This document shows positions 34,610 to 43,906 of a stretch of 64,000 bases of DNA, one piece after another (position 1 is the stretch's first letter; the number at the start of each line of letters is the position of its first letter). The notes beneath the pieces are model-generated. The model ran no database searches. It was not told the origin of the DNA and saw only the letters and a program-made list of their open reading frames with translations. This DNA comes from an uncultured Bacilli bacterium (GTDB taxonomy: Bacteria > Bacillota_I > Bacilli_A > RF39 > UBA660): the NCBI GenBank assembly GCA_934154785.1, contig CAKPGL010000001.1, forward strand, positions 586,199 to 650,198. The letters are read 5' to 3'. The translations under genes were made by a program, and so were the position numbers.

Positions 34610-35890
34610 ATGATACAAAAACCTAAAGGAACTTATGATGTATATGGAGAGTATGGTAAAAAAATATTATATTTAGAGGATTTAATAAAATCTTTAATGG
34701 AAAAGTATAATTATGAATACTTTCGTACACCATTATTTGAATCTAGTGAATTATTTCATAGAGGTGTAGGTGAAACTACAGATATAGTTACTAAAGAAAC
34801 GTACGATTTTGTTGATCGTGGTGAACGTAATATGACACTTCGTCCAGAAGGTACGGCCGGTATAGTTCGTTCGTTTATAGAAAATAAAATGTATGGTCGT
34901 GCTGACATGCCAGTAAAAGCGTGGTATTATGGACCAATGTACCGTTATGAAAGACCTCAATCAGGACGTTTTAGAGAGTTTTATCAATTTGGTGTGGAAG
35001 CCTTTGGTAGTAATGATCCAGCATTAGATGCTGAAGTAATTAGTATCCCTGTTTGCTTTTATCAATTACTAGGCTTAAAGAATATTAAAGTTAACTTAAA
35101 TAGTTTAGGTGATAGTGAATCACGTGCAAATTACCGTGAAGCTTTAGTTGAATATTTTAAACCATTTATAGGTTCACTATGCGAAGATTGCCAAGAAAGA
35201 TTTTTAAAAAATCCTCTTCGTATTTTAGACTGCAAAGTGGATGCTGATAAAGATATAATGAAAAATGCTCCTAAGATGATTGATTATTTAAACGAACCTA
35301 GTCGTGAACACTTTTTAAAGGTTCAAGAATATCTAAAGGCTATGAATATAGATTTTGTTGTAAATCCAAAAGTTGTTCGTGGACTTGACTATTATACACA
35401 TACAGTATTTGAAGTAGAAGCTAGCGTTGAAGGATTTGGTAGTTCTAATGTTCTTGGCGCTGGTGGTAGATATGATAATTTAGTTGAAAATATTGGTGGC
35501 CCTAAAACTTGCGGTGTTGGTTTTGCATTAGGATTAGAACGTCTTTTAACTGCTTTAGAGTTTGAGAATATTAATGTTTTAGATAATAACGGCATAGATG
35601 CTTATGTTATACATATGTCAATTAATGAAAAAGATTATGCTTTAAATATTGTTAATAATTTACGTATGAATGGTTTTAAGGTTGATTGTGATTATATGAA
35701 TAGAAACATAAAATCAAACTTTAAACAAGCGGATCGCTTAAATAGCAAGTATATAATAATTATTGGTGAGGAAGAAAAAAATTCACAAATTTTAACAATT
35801 AAAAATAATGAAACAAAAGAAGAATACAAAGTAAAATATGATGATTTAATTGAGTTCTTTGATGAAAGAATAATCGATATTCATGACTAA
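34610..35890 (+). CDS. hisS: Histidyl-tRNA synthetase
   Basis: 426 aa class II synthetase. N-terminus MIQKPKGTYDVYG, motif 2 YYGPMYRYERPQSGRFREFYQFGVE, HisA motif VVRGLDYYTHTVFE, motif 3 GVGFALGLERLL, and an anticodon-binding C-terminal domain. RBS AAGGAGG. Preceded by a T-box. Confidence 0.97.
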   Translation: MIQKPKGTYDVYGEYGKKILYLEDLIKSLMEKYNYEYFRTPLFESSELFHRGVGETTDIVTKETYDFVDRGERNMTLRPEGTAGIVRSFIENKMYGRADMPVKAWYYGPMYRYERPQSGRFREFYQFGVEAFGSNDPALDAEVISIPVCFYQLLGLKNIKVNLNSLGDSESRANYREALVEYFKPFIGSLCEDCQERFLKNPLRILDCKVDADKDIMKNAPKMIDYLNEPSREHFLKVQEYLKAMNIDFVVNPKVVRGLDYYTHTVFEVEASVEGFGSSNVLGAGGRYDNLVENIGGPKTCGVGFALGLERLLTALEFENINVLDNNGIDAYVIHMSINEKDYALNIVNNLRMNGFKVDCDYMNRNIKSNFKQADRLNSKYIIIIGEEEKNSQILTIKNNETKEEYKVKYDDLIEFFDERIIDIHD

Positions 35891-36377
35891 TAAATTTGAT
35901 TTTGAGCATTATGACGATGCGGTCTTAATACATAACTATAATGGTTTTATTGATCAAGATGGATATTTTTATAAAGTTAGCCCTAAGAATCATGATAACA
36001 CCGAAATTGAACATAATCTTTGGGCTAGGGCATACGTGAAGACTCATGGAGACAAATTTCGTCGTATGGATTTCTCGGCTTCTGGTTTATTTACATTATC
36101 ACAAATATCTTCGGAAGTGGATGTATTAGTGCATATATATGGTTTTGTTTATTATAGTCATGATTCTTTGTATACAAAACCAATTATTAAAGTACCAAAT
36201 CCTAAATATAATAATTTTATCAAAAGTAAGTATCAAGAAGATATGCTATTTAATATAATGTTAATTAATAATGAAAATCCATTTGAAAATCCTATTTTTA
36301 CTGATGATACAGTTTATACTTATGTTGGACTTAATGAAACACAAAATGGAAGGAGTAAAAAATATGAAAAAAAATAA
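35883..36377 (+). CDS. Uncharacterised 164-aa protein between hisS and aspS
   Basis: Overlaps hisS by 8 bp and aspS by 14 bp, so it is translationally embedded in the synthetase operon. No signal peptide or membrane helix; acidic with many Tyr/Phe. Motif-like stretches: NLWARAYVKTHGDKFRRMDFSAS and VDVLVHIYGFVYYSH. I recognise no family. The tight packing under a T-box suggests a translation-linked role, but this is inference only. Confidence 0.7.
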   Translation: MTNKFDFEHYDDAVLIHNYNGFIDQDGYFYKVSPKNHDNTEIEHNLWARAYVKTHGDKFRRMDFSASGLFTLSQISSEVDVLVHIYGFVYYSHDSLYTKPIIKVPNPKYNNFIKSKYQEDMLFNIMLINNENPFENPIFTDDTVYTYVGLNETQNGRSKKYEKK

Positions 36378-38106
36378 TAATACAGATTTTAATATAAATA
36401 ACGTTGGAGAACGTGTTACTTTATATGGTTGGGTAGCAAAGGTTCGTAATTTAGGTGGTGTAATATTTATTGATTTACGTGATCGTAGTGGTATTATTCA
36501 AGTAATAGTTAACCCAGATAATACGTGCTACGAAGTTGCGGGTTCTTTAAAGAATGAATATGTTGTAGAAATTACAGGTAAAATAGTCGAAAGAGAGAGT
36601 AAAAACCATAACTTGAAAACTGGAGATATTGAAGTAATTGCGGAAGAATTAAATTTACTTAATACTTCTATTGAATTGCCTTTTTCTATTACAGATACTA
36701 CTACAGCCTTAGAAGATACAAAACTTAAATATCGTTATTTAGATTTAAGAAGAAATGAATTACAATCGAAGTTAATTACTAGACATAAAATAACTATGGC
36801 TATTAGAAATTACTTAGATGAGTTAGGATTTATTGAAGTAGAAACACCAATACTATGTAAGTCTACCCCTGAAGGTGCTAGAGATTACTTAGTTCCTTCA
36901 CGTATTAGTAAGGGTAAGTTTTATGCTTTACCACAATCACCACAAATATTTAAACAATTGTTAATGGTAGGTGGTATGGAAAAATATTTTCAAATAGCTC
37001 GTTGTTTTAGAGATGAAGATTTACGTGCTGACCGTCAACCAGAATTTACTCAAGTTGATATGGAAATGAGTTTCGTTAATGAAGATGATGTAATGAGCGT
37101 TACAGAAGGTTTATTAGCCCGTGTTTTTAAAGAAACAAAAGGTATAGACTTGAAACTTCCTCTTCGTAAAATGAAATATGATGACGCTATTGAAAATTAC
37201 GGTTCAGATAAACCAGACCTAAGATTTGGTATGCCAATAATTAACGTAAGTGATATTTTTAAAGAAACTGAGTTCTCAGTATTCAAAAATGTACTTGAAA
37301 ATAAAGGTATTATTAATGTCTTAGTTGTAAAAGATAGTGCTGATAAATATTCTCGTAAAGATTTAGATAAACTAACAGAGTTTGTAAAGACTTATAAAGT
37401 AAGTGGTTTAGCATATTTAAAAATAAGTGAAGAAATTACTGGTAGCATTGCTAAGGTAGTAACAGAAGAAGAAATTAAATCTTTAAAAGAAAGATTATCT
37501 TTAGAAAATAATGATTTAGTTTTATTTGTTGCGGATAATTATAAAAATACTAAAGCTGCCCTTGGAGCACTACGTTGTAAATTAGGTAAAGATTTAAATC
37601 TTTATAAAGATAATGATTATGCTTTACTTTGGGTAGTAGATTTTCCTTCATTTGAATGGAGCGAAGAAGAAAATAGATTTATGGCTTGTCATCATCCATT
37701 TACTGCTCCACTTGATAGTGATATTGATAAATTATTAACAGATAAGGCACATTGCTATTCTAAAGCTTATGACATTGTAATCAATGGTTACGAAGCCGGT
37801 GGTGGTTCTATTCGTATTCATAATCAAGATGTACAGCAAAAAATGTTTGAAGCGTTAGAATTAACAGAGGAACAAATTAGAGATAAATTTGGCTTCTTTG
37901 TTGATGCTTTAAAATATGGTACACCACCACATGGAGGTTTAGCTTTAGGACTAGATCGCTTGTCAATGATAATAAATAATACTGATAATATTCGTGATGT
38001 AATAGCGTTTCCTAAAACAACTAGTGCAAGTGATTTAATGTGTGAAGCACCAAATATTGTTGATGAAAAGCAATTAAAAGATTTAGGAATAAATATAAAT
38101 AAATAA
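36364..38106 (+). CDS. aspS: Aspartyl-tRNA synthetase
   Basis: 580 aa, bacterial-type AspRS with OB anticodon domain (ERVTLYGWVAKVRNLGGVIFIDLRDRSG), class II motif 2 (QIARCFRDEDLRADRQPEFTQVDMEMSF), GAD insertion domain, and motif 3 GLALGLDRLSMII. ATG 36364 follows GGAAGGAG; the longer open frame from 36271 overlaps the previous gene out of phase and is not used. Confidence 0.96.
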   Translation: MKKNNNTDFNINNVGERVTLYGWVAKVRNLGGVIFIDLRDRSGIIQVIVNPDNTCYEVAGSLKNEYVVEITGKIVERESKNHNLKTGDIEVIAEELNLLNTSIELPFSITDTTTALEDTKLKYRYLDLRRNELQSKLITRHKITMAIRNYLDELGFIEVETPILCKSTPEGARDYLVPSRISKGKFYALPQSPQIFKQLLMVGGMEKYFQIARCFRDEDLRADRQPEFTQVDMEMSFVNEDDVMSVTEGLLARVFKETKGIDLKLPLRKMKYDDAIENYGSDKPDLRFGMPIINVSDIFKETEFSVFKNVLENKGIINVLVVKDSADKYSRKDLDKLTEFVKTYKVSGLAYLKISEEITGSIAKVVTEEEIKSLKERLSLENNDLVLFVADNYKNTKAALGALRCKLGKDLNLYKDNDYALLWVVDFPSFEWSEEENRFMACHHPFTAPLDSDIDKLLTDKAHCYSKAYDIVINGYEAGGGSIRIHNQDVQQKMFEALELTEEQIRDKFGFFVDALKYGTPPHGGLALGLDRLSMIINNTDNIRDVIAFPKTTSASDLMCEAPNIVDEKQLKDLGININK

Positions 38107-38127
38107 TTTATTTTGGGGGTTAGAAGT

Positions 38128-39666
38128 ATGAAACAAAAATTACAAGTAGCAATTTTATTTCAAAGAGATATTCAAACTGATACTGTAGAACTTGCTTTAC
38201 CAATTAGGACTTTAGTTGGTGTTCTTAGCGAAGATGGTACTAAATTTTATGATATAACAGGACAGCAAGTTCTAAATGACATTGATAATTATTCTGATAC
38301 AAGTAATTGCTTTGGTTTTTATTATCCAATGCCTTTTGAAGATTTTATGACATCTAATACACCAGCATCAGTTTTGCAAAATATAAATGATTATTTTAAA
38401 AAAATTAAAGAAAAAGTTTATTTTTATAAATTAGAAACAGGTACTGCAAATGATTTTCGATTAAAATCAATGCCAATTGATGAATTTAATTCAAAGTATA
38501 ATATAACAGTTAATTATTCCACTGCGGCAAATAATATTACTAATATTGATTTTGATTTATTAGCAAAAGAGAACGCAAAAATGATAGGAACTGATTTAGA
38601 AAATGGCGAGACCTTAGAAAATTATACTGATTCAGATCTTGATTTACCAGATATCAAAGAGTTATATGATAAAATAACAAAAAATGTTTTATGCCAAGAC
38701 GCTCAAATAAAGAAGATCTTGACCGCTATATATAAAAATATTTTATTAGATAATCCAAAGTTAAAGTCTAATATATTAATTTATGGACCTAGTGGTGTAG
38801 GTAAAACAGCAATACTAAATCAAATTAGCGAGAATCTGGGCTTACCAATGGTAATTGAAGACGCAACGGCTTATACTATAGCGGGATATAAAGGTAAAGA
38901 TTGTACAGATGCTTTAAGAAGACTGTATTTTGCTGCTAATGGAAATATTACTTTAGCGGAGCATGGAATTCTTGTTTTTGATGAAATAGATAAGAAAAAT
39001 AAGAAAAGTAGTAATGATGATGGTGTTTCTACAGATGGCGTATTAAATGCTCTTTTAAAAATAGTTGAAGGTGGTACCTTTGAAGTTCCAATAGATGAAT
39101 CTAAAAATGGTGATATTATTGAATTTGATACATCTCATTTAACTGTTATAGTAAGTGGAGCTTTTGAAAAAATGTTAAATAAATCTAAAAAGACAGAATT
39201 AATAGGATTTAATAACCCAATAAATGTAAATTCTACTGAAGTTTCAAATAATACTTTGGGTATTGTTGACAAATTTATTGAGTATGGTATGCCTAAAGAG
39301 TTTATTGGACGCTTTAATACCTTTGTTGAATTAAATTCTTTAACAAAAACAGATTTAAAAAATATTTTACTTAATTCTGATTCTAGTGTTTTAAAACTTT
39401 ATATTAAGGATTTAGCAGATTATAAAATTAATATCGAGTTTTATGATCAAATTATTGAACGTATTTGTGATTTAGCGTACGCTAAAAACACTGGTGCTAG
39501 AGCCCTTAATAATATTGTGAGTGAATTAATTGATAGCATCCTCTTTGAAGCTTTTCAATTTAAAGCTGAGGAACAAAATTATGTTATTGACAATAACACT
39601 TTAAAGGCACAAGGATTAGAAGATAAAAAAACTGAAAAATCTATTGTTAAAACTAAAACTTTATGA
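38128..39666 (+). CDS. ClpX-like AAA+ unfoldase with atypical N-terminal domain
   Basis: 512 aa. Residues about 1-170 have no zinc-finger and match nothing known to me. The rest is a ClpX-type AAA+ module: Walker A GPSGVGKTA, Walker B ILVFDEIDKKNKK, pore-side and sensor regions, FIGRFNTFVEL (arginine-finger region) and the C-terminal D2 helices. An IGF tripeptide (residues 359-361), the ClpP-docking loop of ClpX, is retained, so it could work with ClpP. GGGGGT precedes ATG 38128. It lies between aspS and the 6S-like RNA and carries that RNA's promoter in its last codons. Housekeeping ClpX is normally expected elsewhere with a zinc domain. Confidence 0.8.
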   Translation: MKQKLQVAILFQRDIQTDTVELALPIRTLVGVLSEDGTKFYDITGQQVLNDIDNYSDTSNCFGFYYPMPFEDFMTSNTPASVLQNINDYFKKIKEKVYFYKLETGTANDFRLKSMPIDEFNSKYNITVNYSTAANNITNIDFDLLAKENAKMIGTDLENGETLENYTDSDLDLPDIKELYDKITKNVLCQDAQIKKILTAIYKNILLDNPKLKSNILIYGPSGVGKTAILNQISENLGLPMVIEDATAYTIAGYKGKDCTDALRRLYFAANGNITLAEHGILVFDEIDKKNKKSSNDDGVSTDGVLNALLKIVEGGTFEVPIDESKNGDIIEFDTSHLTVIVSGAFEKMLNKSKKTELIGFNNPINVNSTEVSNNTLGIVDKFIEYGMPKEFIGRFNTFVELNSLTKTDLKNILLNSDSSVLKLYIKDLADYKINIEFYDQIIERICDLAYAKNTGARALNNIVSELIDSILFEAFQFKAEEQNYVIDNNTLKAQGLEDKKTEKSIVKTKTL

Positions 39667-39672
39667 TATAAT
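39644..39672 (+). promoter_or_regulatory. Promoter of the 6S-like RNA
   Basis: TTGTTA (39644-39649), 17-bp spacer, TATAAT (39667-39672) with extended TGaTATAAT. The -35 is inside the ClpX-like gene. Confidence 0.75.
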
Positions 39673-39678
39673 TTATTT

Positions 39679-39890
39679 AGCCTAGATAATATGGTTTGTC
39701 AATTTAGAAAAACCTACTAAAAGACGATATTGGGAATCTAATTGGATTATGGTGTTGAACACTTGTATTTATATAAGGATCCTAAAGTACTCCATGTGAT
39801 GCCCACCTAGGAGACTAGGTTTTATTCGTTAATGCGCCGATTATTTGGGGTTAATTTGTAAAAAAGTATAGAAATTTCTATACTTTTTTT
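39679..39890 (+). ncRNA. ssrS: Probable 6S RNA
   Basis: About 212 nt from a good promoter to a strong terminator, without coding potential. Pairing is that of a long imperfect hairpin: AAAACCTA near the 5' part with TAGGTTTT near the 3' part, then TGGG with CCCA, then ATGG with CCAT inside, leaving a central open region with a small CCTAG-GAGA-CTAGG hairpin. This is the 6S architecture that mimics an open promoter for sigma-A RNA polymerase. Position downstream of aspS agrees with my recollection of the Bacillus 6S locus. Sequence conservation is weak, so the identity is probable, not certain. Confidence 0.6.
39861..39890 (+). terminator. Strong terminator of the 6S-like RNA
   Basis: AAAAGTATAGAAA (39862-39874) with TTTCTATACTTTT (39875-39887), then T. 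Confidence 0.9.
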
Positions 39891-39946
39891 CGTTAAAAAA
39901 AGGATATTTAAAAGAAACCTCGTATATTAGATATGGAGGTGATTGA

Positions 39947-40666
39947 ATGAATAATATTTTAGAGAAAGTAAAATTGTATTGGAAGTATATATTAGGATTA
40001 ATTTTAATATTATTAATTATTATATTTTATCTTTTTTATAATAAAAAAGATACTACTGTAGTAGAGGAGTCAAACATATCAGTACTAGATAAGACACCTT
40101 TAACTGATAGCGAAGATATTATAAATAAAACTATATTTGTTGATATTAAAGGTGCAGTTAATAAACCTGGAGTATATGAATTAAATGAAAATAGTAGAGT
40201 AATTGATGTTATAAAAATGGCTGGTGGATTAAATAAGAATGCAGATACCAGTACTATTAATTTAAGTAGAAAGTTAACTGATAGTAACGTTATAATTGTT
40301 TACACCAAAGATAAAATAAATGAAATAAAAAAGCAAGAAGTAGTTATTGAGTATATAGAAAAGGAATGTAATTGTCCAGATATAGATAATTCAGCTTGCA
40401 TAAAAAGCGATGATATAGTAGATGGTAAGGATTTACCTGATACTAACATTAGTGGTGATTATAAAAAAGAAAATACCAAAGTTTCTATAAATACCGCAAC
40501 TATAGAGGAGTTAATGACAATTAAAGGTATAGGTGAAGCAAAAGCTCAGGATATAATCAAGTACCGTAGTGAAAATGGTAAATTTAAAAGTATTGATGAG
40601 TTAACAAATATCAAGGGAATAGGAAATGCATTACTGGATAAAATTAAAGAATATATTACATTGTAA
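39947..40666 (+). CDS. comEA: Competence protein ComEA (DNA receptor)
   Basis: 239 aa. N-terminal membrane anchor (YILGLILILLIIIFYLFY), SLBB domain (FVDIKGAVNKPGVYELNENSRVIDVIKMAGG), linker with two cysteines (CNCPD, ACIKS), and a C-terminal helix-hairpin-helix pair (INTATIEELMTIKGIGEAKAQ and LTNIKGIGNALLDKIKEYI) that binds duplex DNA outside the membrane. RBS GGAGGTG. Overlaps comEC. Confidence 0.95.
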   Translation: MNNILEKVKLYWKYILGLILILLIIIFYLFYNKKDTTVVEESNISVLDKTPLTDSEDIINKTIFVDIKGAVNKPGVYELNENSRVIDVIKMAGGLNKNADTSTINLSRKLTDSNVIIVYTKDKINEIKKQEVVIEYIEKECNCPDIDNSACIKSDDIVDGKDLPDTNISGDYKKENTKVSINTATIEELMTIKGIGEAKAQDIIKYRSENGKFKSIDELTNIKGIGNALLDKIKEYITL

Positions 40667-42689
40667 TAAAATTATTTTATTGATACTAAGTTTTACTATA
40701 GTATATGTTTATTTATATTGTAATAAAGAAGTAACTGTTAATAATGATTATGTAGAATTTACAGGGGTAATAGAAAATATTAAATATACTTCTGATAATG
40801 CACAAATATACATAAAGGGAAAAGAATTAGTACTTGCTAATAAATATAGTATTGATACTAGTTTTAAAGATAGTATTAAAATAGGTAATAAAGTTAAAGT
40901 ATATGGTAAAGTCAATATACCTACTAATAATACCAATTTTAATACTTTTAATTATCGAAAATATTTGTTAAGTAAAAAAATTAGATTCACTATAACTGTA
41001 GATAAATTAGAAATACTTAATACTAAACAAAATATATTTTATTTAACTAAAGATAAACTAAAAAGCATTTTGCTACAAAGTAAAGAGTATCCGTATTTAA
41101 ATGCTTTTATTTTAGGTGATACTTCTTATTTAAGTGAAAATATCAAAAATAGTTATCTTACAAATGGGATTAGTCATTTATTCTCAGTATCTGGTATGCA
41201 TGTTGGTTTCTTATCAAGTATTATATTATCCTTATTAAATAAAATTAGTAAAAAGAAGAATTTGAATCATATAATTTTATTTATTATTCTATTCTTTTAT
41301 ACATATTTAGTAGGATTTACACCATCTATTATGCGTTCTGTTATTTTTATGATGTTGTTATTTTGTAAGAAAAAACTAAATTTAAATATCTCTACTTTTA
41401 AGTTATATATTTTTATGACTTGTATGTTTTTAATCTACAATCCTTATTATATCTATAGTATTGGTTTTATGTATAGTTTTACTATTAGTGGCTTTTTAAT
41501 ATATTACAGTAAATTAATTCAAAAGAAAGGGTATTTTCAAAAAATACTAATAATCTCGTTAATAGCGTTCTTAGCAAGTTTCCCGATATCTTTATATAAT
41601 AACTTTGAACTTAATTTTTTTAGTCCAATTTTAAATTTAGTATTTGTACCTTTAGTTACTCTTATAATTTTTCCTTTATCTTTTATAGTTTTATTTATAC
41701 CAAATTTAATAACAGTTTATAGCGCACTAATTAGTATACTAGAACATATTTCGTTATGGTGTTCTAGTACTATATCTTATTCTTTTATATTTGGTAAACC
41801 ATTTATAATTGTGATAACTTTTTATTATATATTGGTAGTTATGATTTTAAATAATTATAAAAGAAAGTTTAGCTATATAATATTATCTTTACTACTTGTT
41901 ACTCAGTATAATAGCAAGATATTTTTATCAAGTGTTCGAATAACTATGTTGGATGTGGGACAAGGAGATTCTTTATTATTGGAGTTACCATTTAATAAGG
42001 GAAATATTCTTATTGATACTGGTGGTTTAGTTAATAGTAGTTATTCTTTAAGTAAAAATATAACTATACCTTATTTGAAGTCTTTAAGTATTAAAAAAAT
42101 TGATTATTTAATACTTAGCCACGGGGACTATGATCATATGGGTGCCGCTATTAATTTAGTTAATAATTTTAAGATAAAGAATGTCATATTTAACTGCGGT
42201 GAATTTAATAAATTAGAAACTAATCTTATTAATGAATTAAAAAGCAAAAATATTAAATATTATTCTTGTCTTAATGAGTTAGATATTAGTAAATATAAAT
42301 TAAGATTTTTAAATACTAAAGTTTATGATGATGAGAATAATAATAGTTCTGTTATCTACTTAAATTATAATAATTATAAGTTTTTATTTATGGGCGATGC
42401 ATCACAAGAAAGAGAAAAAGATATTTTAGAAAAATATAATCTAACTAATATTGATTTTCTTAAAGTTGGACATCATGGTTCAAATACAAGTAGTAGTAAA
42501 GTGTTTATAGATAGTATTAATCCTAAATATAGCTTAATAAGTGTGGGTAAAAATAATAGATATGGTCATCCAAATAAAGAGGTGTTAAATAATCTAGAAA
42601 ATTCAAAAATATATAGAACAGATCAAGATAGAAGCATTATGCTTAAGATAAAAAATAATAAATTAAAAATTGAGACAGGTGGTCAATAG
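40626..42689 (+). CDS. comEC: DNA internalisation channel ComEC/Rec2
   Basis: 687 aa. N-terminal OB-like domain, Competence membrane domain (NGISHLFSVSGMHVGFLSSI and GFTPSIMRSVIFM), and C-terminal metallo-beta-lactamase-like domain with the DVGQGDSLLLE and LSHGDYDHMGA motifs plus HHGSNTS. It moves one DNA strand across the membrane and may degrade the other. Start ATG 40626 overlaps comEA by 41 bp, suggesting coupled translation. Confidence 0.95.
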   Translation: MHYWIKLKNILHCNKIILLILSFTIVYVYLYCNKEVTVNNDYVEFTGVIENIKYTSDNAQIYIKGKELVLANKYSIDTSFKDSIKIGNKVKVYGKVNIPTNNTNFNTFNYRKYLLSKKIRFTITVDKLEILNTKQNIFYLTKDKLKSILLQSKEYPYLNAFILGDTSYLSENIKNSYLTNGISHLFSVSGMHVGFLSSIILSLLNKISKKKNLNHIILFIILFFYTYLVGFTPSIMRSVIFMMLLFCKKKLNLNISTFKLYIFMTCMFLIYNPYYIYSIGFMYSFTISGFLIYYSKLIQKKGYFQKILIISLIAFLASFPISLYNNFELNFFSPILNLVFVPLVTLIIFPLSFIVLFIPNLITVYSALISILEHISLWCSSTISYSFIFGKPFIIVITFYYILVVMILNNYKRKFSYIILSLLLVTQYNSKIFLSSVRITMLDVGQGDSLLLELPFNKGNILIDTGGLVNSSYSLSKNITIPYLKSLSIKKIDYLILSHGDYDHMGAAINLVNNFKIKNVIFNCGEFNKLETNLINELKSKNIKYYSCLNELDISKYKLRFLNTKVYDDENNNSSVIYLNYNNYKFLFMGDASQEREKDILEKYNLTNIDFLKVGHHGSNTSSSKVFIDSINPKYSLISVGKNNRYGHPNKEVLNNLENSKIYRTDQDRSIMLKIKNNKLKIETGGQ

Positions 42690-42701
42690 AAAGGAGTAGA
42701 T

Positions 42702-43592
42702 ATGAATTATTACAATGAGATAAAAAACAAATTAATTGATAATGAAATATATTCAAGAGTAAAAGATTATTCAAAGGAAAGACATAAAGTTATTACATAC
42801 TTTGAAGTTGGTAAATTGTTGGATGAAGCTGGCAGTAAGTATGGAGATAATATTTTAAATGATTATTCAAGTAGACTGGTTATTGAGTTTGGGAAAAAGT
42901 ATAACGAGAGAACATTGAGACGTATTAGACAATATTATAGAATATTCAAAAATGAAAAATGGTCGCCACTGGCGACCAAATTGTCTTGGAGCCATTATTC
43001 TGAATTATTATCAATTAAAGACGATAATGAATTGATATATTATATTAATATTGCATATGAAAGAAATTTATCTAAAAGAGAATTAAGAGAAAAAATTAAA
43101 AATAAAGAATATGAAAGATTACCAATTGAAACTAAAAACAAAATAGTTTCTAAAGATAAAGTTGAAGTAAAAGATTTAGTACCAAATCCAATATTAATTA
43201 GAAATAAAAATAATATTGAGATAATTAATGAAAAAGCATTACATAGTTTAATATTAGAAGATATAGAATCTTTTATGCGAGAACTTGGCAATTCATATAG
43301 TTTTATAGGTAGTGAATATAAGATTAAGATTGGTGACAGAAATCATCATATAGATTTGCTATTATTCAATATAAAGTTTAATTGTTATGTAGTAATAGAA
43401 TTAAAAGTAACAGAATTTAAAGTAGAATATATATCACAAGTTCAAAAGTATATGAATTACATAGATAAAAATATAAAAGAAATAAGTAACAATAATACTA
43501 TGGGTATTTTAATTTGTAAGAGGGAAAACAAATTTGTTATAGAATATTGCTCAGATGAGAGGATTGTTGTTAGAGAATATGAATTAGTGTGA
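42702..43592 (+). CDS. DUF1016 / YhcG-type PD-(D/E)XK nuclease
   Basis: 296 aa. N-terminal DUF1016 helical domain (RHKVITYFEVGKLLDE, SRLVIEFGKKYNERTLRRIRQYYRIF, LSWSHYSELLSI) and C-terminal nuclease fold with DLLLFNIKFNCYVVIELK (D...ExK). Such genes are mobile accessory genes with suspected roles in restriction or phage defence; substrate unproven. RBS AAAGGAG, 12 bp after comEC, apparently inserted into the comE transcript. Confidence 0.88.
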   Translation: MNYYNEIKNKLIDNEIYSRVKDYSKERHKVITYFEVGKLLDEAGSKYGDNILNDYSSRLVIEFGKKYNERTLRRIRQYYRIFKNEKWSPLATKLSWSHYSELLSIKDDNELIYYINIAYERNLSKRELREKIKNKEYERLPIETKNKIVSKDKVEVKDLVPNPILIRNKNNIEIINEKALHSLILEDIESFMRELGNSYSFIGSEYKIKIGDRNHHIDLLLFNIKFNCYVVIELKVTEFKVEYISQVQKYMNYIDKNIKEISNNNTMGILICKRENKFVIEYCSDERIVVREYELV

Positions 43593-43639
43593 TGGTTAGT
43601 TAAATAGGTAAATGCAATTTCTATTTAATTATTATAATT

Positions 43640-43672
43640 ACAAGATAAAATGCAAATTTTATCTTGTTTTTT
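43640..43672 (+). terminator. Strong terminator of the comE-nuclease transcript
   Basis: ACAAGATAAAAT (43640-43651), loop GCAA, ATTTTATCTTGT (43656-43667), then T6. Perfect 12-bp stem. Confidence 0.92.
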
Positions 43673-43826
43673 TATAAAGTTTAACATAACTTATTTAAAA
43701 AAATAGTTAATACATTTTTATTGACTTTAATATTAAAATTTTGTAACAAATTAAATATTTAAGAATATATTATTATGAATATACCAAAGTTAATTGGATA
43801 TAATAAATATAGAAAGGTTGGCTAGT

Positions 43827-43848
43827 ACGCTAACGTGTTAGCGTTTTA
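43827..43848 (+). terminator. Compact hairpin with T tail
   Basis: ACGCTAAC (43827-43834), loop GT, GTTAGCGT (43837-43844), then TTT. Confidence 0.55.
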
Positions 43849-43871
43849 TATAGATGGGACTTTGTCCTAAT

Positions 43872-43906
43872 AAAAAAGACCAAGTTAAATACTAACGGTC
43901 TTTTTT
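43872..43906. terminator. Bidirectional terminator before the DUF6512-like gene end
   Basis: AAAAAAGACC (43872-43881) and GGTCTTTTTT (43897-43906), 15-nt loop. On the minus strand it ends the gene at 43905. Confidence 0.8.

Larger units (their letters stand above)
43593..43904. other. Intergenic region with hairpins, no convincing gene
   Basis: 312 bp. It holds three terminator-like hairpins (43640-43672, 43827-43848, 43872-43906) and a 16-codon ORF at 43775-43825 (MNIPKLIGYNKYRKVG) without a good RBS. The part between the first two hairpins could be a short transcript of its own; TTGACT at about 43720 would be a -35 candidate. I see no protein-coding gene. Confidence 0.5.

Noticed and set aside
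43775..43825. 16-codon ORF as a gene
   Set aside because: Too short, no clear RBS, and followed by a hairpin; described only as part of the intergenic region.
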